Source: JBOHPP01 sp050731755 (lineage in GTDB: Bacteria; Methylomirabilota; Methylomirabilia; Rokubacteriales; CSP1-6). Taken from it: DNA of 5,189 bases. The stretch is taken from contig JBOHPP010000222.1 in the NCBI GenBank assembly GCA_050731755.1, positions 1 to 5,189 on the forward strand. The letters run 5' to 3'. The stretch's first letter is position 1. The number at the start of each line of letters is the position of its first letter. Made by a program: the position numbers and the translations under genes. The notes below the pieces were generated by a model. That model made no database searches. It was not told where the DNA came from and was given only the letters and a program-made list of their open reading frames with translations. Positions 1 through 5,189 of this stretch are shown piece after piece.

Positions 1-1998
1 GCCTATCCCAGTCGGCGCAAGAACCCGGAGCTGGTCGAGCTGTCGACGGGTTCGATGGGACTCGGCGCCGTGCAGGCGACCTTCGGTGGGCTCGCCACCC
101 GCTACCTCGTCGATCACGGCGGCGCCGCGGTGCCGGAGCGCTTCATCGTGATGGTGGGCGACGCCGAGCTGGACGAAGGCAACGTGTGGGAGGCGCTCGG
201 CGAGGAGGCGGTGGGCGAGCTCGGCAACGTCCTCTGGATCGTCGACGTCAACCGCCAGAGCCTGGACCGGATCGTACCCGACACTCGCGGGCGCCAGCTT
301 CCCGCGCTGTTTGCGGCCTTCGGCTGGCGGGTCATCGAGCTGCGCTGGGGTGCGCGCCTCCGTGCGCTCTTCGCCCGTCCGGACGGCGGGGCGCTGCAGG
401 CGCGCCTGGAGAGCATGCCGTACGCCGAGTATCAGAGTCTGCTCCGGCTCCCCGGCGCGGCAGTGCGGAAGGCGCTCGTCACCCGGCCCACCGGCGATAC
501 CGATGGCGGGATCGATGGTCTGCTGGCCGAGGTGCCGGACGAAGCGCTGTCCCCTCTCGTCGCCGACGTCGGCGGTCACGACCTCGCCACGATCCTCAAC
601 GCGTTCGCCGAGGCCGAGCGGGAGCGTGGGCGGCCCACGGTGATCCTGGCCCACACGGTCAAAGGCTGGGGTTTGCCCTTCGCCGGCGATTCTCTGAACC
701 ACACCGCGCTGCTGACGGCGGCCCAGATCGGCGACCTGCGCACGGCGTTCGGGATCGCCCCTGGCGCGGAATGGCAGGGCTTCGCCGAAGGGACGCCAGA
801 GGCGGAGTGGATCCGCGGTCTCTCGCCTGTCTTCAAACCGCCGGCACCCCGCCCGCTGGCGGCGACCGTCCCGCTTGACCTCGACGAACCGTATCCAGGC
901 GAGTTTTCCACACAGGAAGCGTTTGGCCGGGTGCTGGGCGCGCTGAGCCGTCTGCCCATCGGCGACGCTATCGTGACGGTGTCGGCCGATGTCGCCGTGA
1001 CGACGCATCTGGCCGGTTGGATCAACCGCAAAGGGATCTACTTCCCACGGCGGCGGCCGGGCTACACCGGCGATGGGCCTCAGGCCGTGCAGTGGCGGGA
1101 GTCGGAGCGCGGTCAGCACATCGAGATCGGCATCGCCGAGCACAACCTCTTCCTGCTCCTGGGCGCGCTGGGGCTTACCCGCGAGCTCACCGGGGCCACG
1201 CTGCTGCCGATCGGCACGCTCTACGATCCCTTCGTCTCGCGAGGGTTGGACGCCCTGTACCACGCTCTCTATTCGGGGGCCCGCTTCGTTGTGGTGGCCA
1301 CCCCCTCGGGGGTGAGCCTCGCCCCCGAGGGCGGCGCGCATCAATCGGTGATCACGCCGGGGTTGGGCGTCGCGCTTCCCGATCTCGTCTATTTCGAGCC
1401 GGCCTTCGCGCGCGAGGTTGAATGGATCCTGCTGGCCGCGCTAGCCGACATCGCCGAGCGGCGGGGCGAGAGCCTCTACCTCAGGCTGTCGACGCGCCCG
1501 GTGGATCAGCGCCTGGCGCCGCCGCCGAGCGCCCCTTACCGCGACGATGTCCTGGCCGGCGCGTACCGCCTGATCGACGCGCGCGAGGAGGCGGGCTGGG
1601 ATCCCGAGGCGAACGCCGTCCACGTCTTCGCCGCCGGCGTCATGGTCCCCGAGGCCGTGGCGGCGAGCCGGCGGCTGCGCGAGCGGGGCATCTTCGCGAA
1701 CGTGTTCGTGGTGACGAGCCCCGACCGCCTCTACCGTGGCCTCCGCACGCCGCGCGCTCACCTGGAGCGCCTCGTCAGCGCTGAGGAAGAAGGTGTCCCG
1801 CTGGTGTCGGTGCTCGACGGTCATTCCCACGCGTTGGCGTTCCTGGGCTCCGCGCTGGGTGTGCCGCAGGTCCCGCTTGGTGTCGACCACTTCGGCCAGT
1901 CGGGGACCCGAGCCGATCTCTACCGTCACTATGGAATCGACGCCGACGCGATCGTCGCCGCCTCGCGCCTGCTGCTCGGGGAGCCCGGTGTTCGCTGA
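1..1998 (+). CDS. AceE-like/transketolase-superfamily TPP-dependent enzyme (pyruvate dehydrogenase E1-like), 5'-truncated
   Basis: The frame is open from base 1, so the ATG at 55 is internal: the codons before it (AYPSRRKNPELVELSTGS) read as family sequence. About 665 codons are visible. E. coli AceE has 887 residues with its metal-binding Asp near 230, so roughly 170 N-terminal residues are probably missing. Visible sites are the TPP/metal motif GDAELDEGN (157-183) with its partner Asn in VDVNRQSLD (241-267), NHT at 697-705 (matching AceE His407 by position), the pyrimidine-domain motif EIGIAEHN (1123-1146) with the likely catalytic Glu at 1138-1140, EGGAHQ (1327-1344, matching AceE His640), and a C-terminal transketolase-C domain ending in LGVDHFGQSGTRADLYRHYG (1879-1938). 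Such enzymes decarboxylate a 2-oxoacid or transfer a two-carbon unit. The homodimeric E1 pyruvate dehydrogenase subfamily is the best fit, but some relatives are annotated simply as transketolase, and no E2 or E3 gene is in view. The substrate is therefore inferred, not shown. No frameshift is seen. Confidence 0.88.
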   Translation, partial: AYPSRRKNPELVELSTGSMGLGAVQATFGGLATRYLVDHGGAAVPERFIVMVGDAELDEGNVWEALGEEAVGELGNVLWIVDVNRQSLDRIVPDTRGRQLPALFAAFGWRVIELRWGARLRALFARPDGGALQARLESMPYAEYQSLLRLPGAAVRKALVTRPTGDTDGGIDGLLAEVPDEALSPLVADVGGHDLATILNAFAEAERERGRPTVILAHTVKGWGLPFAGDSLNHTALLTAAQIGDLRTAFGIAPGAEWQGFAEGTPEAEWIRGLSPVFKPPAPRPLAATVPLDLDEPYPGEFSTQEAFGRVLGALSRLPIGDAIVTVSADVAVTTHLAGWINRKGIYFPRRRPGYTGDGPQAVQWRESERGQHIEIGIAEHNLFLLLGALGLTRELTGATLLPIGTLYDPFVSRGLDALYHALYSGARFVVVATPSGVSLAPEGGAHQSVITPGLGVALPDLVYFEPAFAREVEWILLAALADIAERRGESLYLRLSTRPVDQRLAPPPSAPYRDDVLAGAYRLIDAREEAGWDPEANAVHVFAAGVMVPEAVAASRRLRERGIFANVFVVTSPDRLYRGLRTPRAHLERLVSAEEEGVPLVSVLDGHSHALAFLGSALGVPQVPLGVDHFGQSGTRADLYRHYGIDADAIVAASRLLLGEPGVR

Positions 1999-2030
1999 GC
2001 CCTTCGTACCCCCGCGCGCCCGCGTGCTTT

Positions 2031-2039
2031 TGATATCAT
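2031..2039 (+). promoter_or_regulatory. Candidate extended -10 promoter for the tct operon
   Basis: TGATATCAT in the 71-nt gap fits the extended -10 pattern TGnTATAAT with one mismatch in the hexamer. It is an AT-rich island in very GC-rich surroundings. No convincing -35 box is found at the usual spacing, which extended -10 promoters can tolerate. A start near 2045-2048 would leave a leader of about 25 nt that includes the Shine-Dalgarno site. The first eight bases (2031-2038) form a perfect palindrome, so an operator role is an alternative. Confidence 0.4.
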
Positions 2040-2055
2040 CCCCGCGCAACGCGTG

Positions 2056-2064
2056 AAAGGAGAA
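2056..2064 (+). promoter_or_regulatory. Ribosome binding site of tctC
   Basis: AAAGGAGAA contains an AGGAG core that ends 7 nt before the ATG at 2070. This is the only strong Shine-Dalgarno site at a gene start in the window and it fixes the start of the binding-protein gene. The starts of tctB and tctA have much weaker or displaced sites. Confidence 0.8.
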
Positions 2065-2069
2065 GCGCC

Positions 2070-3020
2070 ATGCGTCGACTGATCGTCTTCGGACTGCTTC
2101 TGGCCTTGGCCGTCGTCGCGGCCACGTCCGGCTTCGCCGCGTATCCCGACCGCCCGGTGAAGCTCATCGTTCCCTGGGCGGCAGGCGGCGACACCGACTC
2201 GATCTTCCGTCCGTTCCAGCAGCAGCTGCAGAAACACCTGGGCGGCACGGTCGTCATCGCCAACGTGACCGGCGCCTCCGGCACGGCGGGGGCGCGCGAG
2301 GCCAAGAACTCTCCGCCCGACGGCTACACCGTCTACGCCATCCACGACTACATCCATTCCACCTACTACACCGGCGTCGCCGACGTCGCCTACTCGGACT
2401 TCGAGCCGGTGTGCTCGGTGTCGGAGACGCCGTCGGTGCTCACCGCGAGCCCCAAGACGAAGTGGTCGTCCTGGCAGGAGCTGCTGGCCGACGCCAAGGC
2501 GCGGCCGGGCCAGATCACGGTGGGGGCGACCCTGGGCTCCACCAGCCACTTCTTCCCCGCCCTCATCGAGAAGGCCGCCGGGATCAAGTTCAAGTACGTC
2601 TCCTACGAGGGGCTGGCGCCGCGGATGAACGCCATCCTCGGCGGGCACATCGACCTGACCGACTCCAACCTCACCCAGAAGGGCAAGGTGGAGGCCGGGC
2701 AGCTCAAGTTCCTGGGCATCGGCACCGAGAAGCGGCTGCCCGACGCGCCCACAGTGCCCACGCTCAAGGAGCTTGGCGTCAACGTCGTGTACGCGGTGAC
2801 CCGTGGCCTCGTCGTCCCCAAGGGCACGCCGGCCGACCTCGTGGCCCGGCTGGAGGCCGCCTGCGCCAAGGCCACGGCGGAGCCGAAGTTCGCCGAGGAC
2901 ATGGCCAAGCAGGGCACGTTCGTGCGATTCATGGACCGCAAGGCGTACGCGGAGTTCTTCAAGAAGAACGATCAGCTAAACAAGGATCTGGCGCGCGACT
3001 TGGGGCTCTTGAAACGTTAA
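2070..3020 (+). CDS. tctC: Tripartite tricarboxylate transporter substrate-binding protein (Bug/TctC family)
   Basis: A 316-residue exported solute-binding protein, close to the usual family length of about 320. Residues 1-24 form a Sec signal peptide: Arg-Arg at 2-3, a hydrophobic core at 4-18, and cleavage probably after Ala23 or Ala24, before YPDRPVKLIVPWAAGGDTD. That stretch (25-43) is the family's first ligand loop. The second, TGASGTAGAREAK (67-79), is followed by the hallmark PPDGYT (82-87). Later family blocks are GATLGSTSHFFPALIEKAAG, YEGLAPRMNAILGGHIDLTD and EKRLPDAPTVPTLKELG, with the late VVPKGTPADLVARL segment. Bug proteins bind small carboxylates or related ligands in the periplasm and deliver them to TctA/TctB, but the ligand cannot be read from sequence. 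The start is fixed by a strong Shine-Dalgarno site. It leads a tctC-tctB-tctA operon, and its stop is followed by a 113-nt gap with a repeat and a hairpin rather than directly by tctB. Confidence 0.95.
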   Translation: MRRLIVFGLLLALAVVAATSGFAAYPDRPVKLIVPWAAGGDTDSIFRPFQQQLQKHLGGTVVIANVTGASGTAGAREAKNSPPDGYTVYAIHDYIHSTYYTGVADVAYSDFEPVCSVSETPSVLTASPKTKWSSWQELLADAKARPGQITVGATLGSTSHFFPALIEKAAGIKFKYVSYEGLAPRMNAILGGHIDLTDSNLTQKGKVEAGQLKFLGIGTEKRLPDAPTVPTLKELGVNVVYAVTRGLVVPKGTPADLVARLEAACAKATAEPKFAEDMAKQGTFVRFMDRKAYAEFFKKNDQLNKDLARDLGLLKR

Positions 3021-3029
3021 CGGTGGTGG

Positions 3030-3109
3030 CAGCGCGCGTGAACAGGGGAGTTCGAGGGGGGACTTCGTAGCGTGACAGCGCGCGTGAACAGGGGAGTTCG
3101 AGGGGGGAC
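3030..3109 (+). repeat. Perfect 34-bp tandem-like direct repeat, two copies, 46-bp period
   Basis: Copies at 3030-3063 and 3076-3109 are identical over all 34 bases and are separated by 12 bases (3064-3075). Flanking bases differ on both sides, so the limits are exact. Each copy begins CAGCGCGCGTGAAC and holds GGGGAG, then TTCGA and a run of six G, ending GAC. The repeat is noncoding and the period is not a multiple of three. Copy 2 also supplies the 5' arm of the adjacent hairpin. A related but diverged motif appears at the right edge of the window, which suggests a dispersed intergenic element. Confidence 0.9.
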
Positions 3110-3129
3110 CGCCTCGGGTCCCCCCTCGA
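3098..3129 (+). terminator. Strong 13-bp hairpin between tctC and tctB (terminator, attenuator or translation-control element)
   Basis: TCGAGGGGGGACC (3098-3110) pairs perfectly with GGTCCCCCCTCGA (3117-3129) around a 6-nt loop GCCTCG. Only TTTAA follows, so the U-tract is short for a classical intrinsic terminator, and the tctB ATG begins at 3134. Possible roles are partial termination, protection of the tctC mRNA 3' end, or shaping the tctB initiation region. The structure is seen directly; the role is inferred. The 5' arm of repeat copy 1 (3052-3063) could pair with the same 3' arm as a competing fold. Confidence 0.7.
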
Positions 3130-3133
3130 TTTA

Positions 3134-3595
3134 ATGACCATCAGGCGGGACGGCGTCGCCGGCCTGGTCTGTCTGGCCGGCTCGCTGGTCCTGTTGGGAG
3201 CCTCGTACGGGCTGCCCCAGCCGGCGCTGGTCCCGATCGGTCCCGGCTTCTACCCGCGGATCCTCTTCGGCGTCATGGCGGCGCTGAGCGCGGCGCTGGT
3301 CGTCGCCGACCTCGCCCGCCGGCACCGCCCGGCGCCGGCGGCCCCCGCGCGTTACCGGCTGGTCGTCCTCGCCTTCGTCGTCTTCGCCGCCTACGTGGTG
3401 CTCCTGCCACTCCTCGGGTATCGACTGGCAACTTTCCTCTTCGTCGGCGTGACGCAGGTAGCCCTGGACCCGCCGCGCGGCCGGCGCTGGTGGATGGTGC
3501 TGGCGGTGGCCCTGGCCACGACGGTGGTCACCTATTACGTCTTCGAGCGCTACCTCTCCGTGCTGCTGCCGCGCGGCCGCGTGACGGGATTCTGA
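3134..3595 (+). CDS. tctB: Tripartite tricarboxylate transporter small membrane subunit (TctB family)
   Basis: A 153-residue inner-membrane protein with the size and pattern of TctB. Hydrophobic segments lie at about 8-26, 42-60, 74-94, 97-111 and 119-137, which gives four or five helices depending on how the third and fourth are split. The family signature PIGPGFYPRIL (34-44) follows the first helix, and the C-terminal YVFERYLSVLLPRG (135-148) is typical of the family's end. TctB is the poorly conserved small subunit that assembles with TctA, so the call leans on topology, this signature and position. The ATG at 3134 is chosen because MTIRRDGVAGLV matches the usual short basic N-terminus before helix 1. 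It has no Shine-Dalgarno site in the normal window: the 17 bases upstream are the C-rich hairpin arm plus TTTA. The stop lies 3 nt before tctA, so the two membrane genes are probably translationally coupled. Confidence 0.9.
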   Translation: MTIRRDGVAGLVCLAGSLVLLGASYGLPQPALVPIGPGFYPRILFGVMAALSAALVVADLARRHRPAPAAPARYRLVVLAFVVFAAYVVLLPLLGYRLATFLFVGVTQVALDPPRGRRWWMVLAVALATTVVTYYVFERYLSVLLPRGRVTGF

Positions 3596-3598
3596 ACG

Positions 3599-5122
3599 GT
3601 GTTCGCCCAGCTGCTGGCCAGCTTGGTCGAGGTGCTGCAGCCCCAGTACCTGTTGCCCCTGACGATCGGGACGGTGGCTGGACTCATCGGCGGGGCCCTG
3701 CCCGGAGTGACCATCACGATGACCATCATCATCGTGCTGCCGTTCACCTTCGGCCTGGACCCCCTGGCCGGGCTGGCGGCGATGATCGGCGTCTACGTGG
3801 GCGGCGAGACGGGGGGCCTGGTCACGGCCAGCCTGCTCGGCATCCCGGGCACGCCCTCGGCGGTGGCCACCACGTTCGACGGCTTTCCCATGGCCCGCCG
3901 GGGCGAGCCGGGACGCGCAGTGTGGCTGGGCACCTGGGCCTCCTTGTTCGGCGGGCTGCTGGGCGCCGTCTTCCTGATCGCCGCGACCATCCCGCTGGCG
4001 CGGTTCGCGCTGCAGTTCGGCCCCTGGGAGTACTTCTCGCTGTTCATCTTCGCCTTGTCGATGGTGGCCGGGCTCACCGAGCACTCCCTGCTCAAGGGCT
4101 TTCTCTCCGGCACCATCGGGCTCGTGATCACCGTGATCGGGACCGACCCTATCATGGCCATCCCCCGCTTCACCTTCGGCACCGACTTTCTCCGCTCGGG
4201 GTTCCAGTTCCTGCCCGTGCTCATCGGGGTCTTCGCCTTCGCCCAGATCATGACCGACATCGAGAAGATGGCGACCGGCACCGCAGCCGTGCGCGTGGAG
4301 ATACCGAGCCTGGCCGTGTCCCACCTGGCCGTGATCTGGGACATCCTCAGGCGCCCGTTCCTGCTGCTCTGGTCCACACTGATCGGGCTCTGGATCGGCG
4401 TGCTGCCGGCCATCGGCGGCAGCGCGGCCAGCGTCATGGCCTACGATCAGGCCAAGAAGTTCTCCAAGCATCCGGAGAAGTTCGGCACCGGCATCCCCGA
4501 GGGCATCATCGCGTCGGAGGCGTCCAACAACGCCAACGTGGCCGGCTCGCTGGTGACGATCATGGCCTTCGGCATCCCCGGCGACGCGGTGACGGCGGTG
4601 ATGCTGGGGGCCATGATCATCCACGGCATCCAGCCCGGCCCGCTCTTCATGACGCAGCAGCCCCAAATCGCCTATGGGATCTTCGCCGCCTACCTGCTGG
4701 CCCACCCGGTGATGATGCTCCTGCAATGGCTCCTGAGCCGGGTGTACCTGCGCATCGTGCAGGTGCCGCGCTCGGTGCTGGTGCCGGTGGTCCTCGTGCT
4801 CTGCGTGATCGGCGCCTACGCCCTCAACAACACGATGGACAACGTGTGGGCGCTCCTGCTGTTCGGGGTGCTGGGCTACCTCATGGTGAAGTTCGGCTTT
4901 CCCCTGGCGCCCCTCATCCTGGGCGTCATCCTGGGCGACCAGATCGAGATCAACCTCGTGCGCTCACTCATGACCGACGCCGATCCCTGGCTGTTCGTCA
5001 CGCGCCCCATTTCGGGCGCCATGCTGGGGCTCTCCGTGCTCTCCGTGATGCTGGCGCTCTGGCAGCACCGGCGCCAATACCGGCGGGAGGCGCCGGCGGC
5101 GACGGCCGACGCCGACTTCTGA
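3599..5122 (+). CDS. tctA: Tripartite tricarboxylate transporter large permease subunit (TctA family)
   Basis: A 507-residue polytopic inner-membrane permease at the usual TctA length of about 500. The N-terminal half carries GTVAGLIGGALPGVTITMT (24-42), then GVYVGGETGGLVTASLLGIPGTPSAVATTFDGFPMARRGEPGRA (64-107). The C-terminal half repeats the pattern with GVLPAIGGSAAS (267-278), EGIIASEASNNANVAGS (301-317) and the second FGIPGD (324-329). The paired LPG/LPA and GIPG motifs reflect the family's internally duplicated fold. The tail (FVTRPISGAMLGLSVLSVMLALWQ) is also typical, followed by a short charged end. It should carry out transport driven by an ion gradient using ligand handed over by TctC. 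The start is GTG at 3599, 3 nt after the tctB stop, with only a weak GGGA at 3586-3589; re-initiation from tctB is likely. No truncation or frameshift is seen, and the substrate is unknown. Confidence 0.96.
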   Translation: MFAQLLASLVEVLQPQYLLPLTIGTVAGLIGGALPGVTITMTIIIVLPFTFGLDPLAGLAAMIGVYVGGETGGLVTASLLGIPGTPSAVATTFDGFPMARRGEPGRAVWLGTWASLFGGLLGAVFLIAATIPLARFALQFGPWEYFSLFIFALSMVAGLTEHSLLKGFLSGTIGLVITVIGTDPIMAIPRFTFGTDFLRSGFQFLPVLIGVFAFAQIMTDIEKMATGTAAVRVEIPSLAVSHLAVIWDILRRPFLLLWSTLIGLWIGVLPAIGGSAASVMAYDQAKKFSKHPEKFGTGIPEGIIASEASNNANVAGSLVTIMAFGIPGDAVTAVMLGAMIIHGIQPGPLFMTQQPQIAYGIFAAYLLAHPVMMLLQWLLSRVYLRIVQVPRSVLVPVVLVLCVIGAYALNNTMDNVWALLLFGVLGYLMVKFGFPLAPLILGVILGDQIEINLVRSLMTDADPWLFVTRPISGAMLGLSVLSVMLALWQHRRQYRREAPAATADADF

Positions 5123-5189
5123 GCCGAGTTCGGGGGGGCTTGGAGGGCGGCGTGTGCGGCCGCCAACTGAACGGGGAGGTTTGGAGGGG
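5123..5189 (+). other. G-rich intergenic tail after tctA with a small hairpin and a related repeat motif
   Basis: No gene is visible in these 67 bases. GAGTTCGGGGGGG (5126-5138) echoes the GAGTTCGAGGGGGG of the tctC-tctB gap. GGCGGC (5146-5151) pairs with GCCGCC (5159-5164) around a 7-nt loop, but no T-run follows, so termination here is doubtful. TGAAC followed by the 17-nt mirror-symmetric GGGGAGGTTTGGAGGGG (5173-5189) again resembles the upstream repeat and runs off the window. Confidence 0.5.

Noticed and set aside
55..57. ATG as the start of the TPP-enzyme gene
   Set aside because: The frame is open back to base 1 with family-like sequence (AYPSR...VELSTGSMGLG), no ribosome site precedes it, and the product would lack the N-terminal part of the TPP domain.
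186..878. Plus-strand overlapping frame inside the TPP-enzyme gene
   Set aside because: Arg/Ala/Gly/Pro-rich shadow translation; the frame starting at base 1 carries all the conserved TPP-enzyme motifs.
2012..2030. Terminator after the TPP-enzyme gene
   Set aside because: Only a stem of about 4 bp (CGCG/CGCG) before CTTTT; too weak to call in such GC-rich sequence.
1929..2648. Minus-strand open frame across the TPP-enzyme/tctC junction
   Set aside because: It overlaps the signal peptide and ligand loops of a clear tctC gene and has no recognisable motif.
3030..3109. CRISPR-like repeat pair
   Set aside because: Only two copies, with a 12-bp spacer that is too short, no further units and no cas genes. 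The G-rich arm and hairpin explain it better.
3131..4726. Long minus-strand open frame (531 codons) opposite tctB and tctA
   Set aside because: Its translation is low-complexity, rich in H, G, D, E, Q and R with no domain, as expected for the antisense of GC-rich membrane-protein codons. The + strand frames are clear TctB and TctA.
5156..5163. GCGGCCGC palindrome as a regulatory site
   Set aside because: Short GC palindromes are expected by chance at this base composition; a similar one occurs within tctB near 3572-3581.

Overview
This is a GC-rich bacterial window in which every supported gene lies on the + strand. Its layout is a 5'-truncated gene for a large thiamine-diphosphate (TPP) enzyme (AceE/transketolase superfamily), then a complete three-gene tripartite tricarboxylate transporter (TTT) set in the order tctC-tctB-tctA. 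The high GC, a Bug/TctC-type binding protein, this AceE-like variant and G-rich intergenic repeats would fit an uncultivated soil or groundwater lineage such as Rokubacteria/Methylomirabilota, or a GC-rich proteobacterium. This placement rests on gene style and memory only and is weak.

Region by region: 1-1998 is the C-terminal three quarters or so of the TPP enzyme, with its true start outside the window. 1999-2069 is a 71-nt gap with an extended -10-like promoter and a good Shine-Dalgarno sequence. 2070-3020 encodes the exported substrate-binding protein. 3021-3133 is the most unusual stretch: a perfect 34-bp direct repeat (46-bp period) whose second copy supplies the 5' arm of a perfect 13-bp hairpin ending four bases before the tctB start codon. 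3134-3595 encodes the small membrane subunit TctB and 3599-5122 the large membrane subunit TctA, separated by 3 nt. 5123-5189 is a G-rich tail that begins to repeat the motif seen before tctB.

Together, tctCBA should make a secondary, ion-gradient-driven importer for a carboxylate or similar small organic acid: TctC captures the ligand in the periplasm and TctA/TctB carry it across the inner membrane. The hairpin between tctC and tctBA divides the operon so that the binding protein could be made in excess of the membrane parts. The TPP enzyme has the residues of an E1-type 2-oxoacid dehydrogenase or transketolase-like enzyme, but nothing visible ties its substrate to the transporter.

I see no novel defence, mobile or CRISPR system. 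The observation most worth following is the repeat/hairpin element at the tctC-tctB junction and its possible role in translation or termination.
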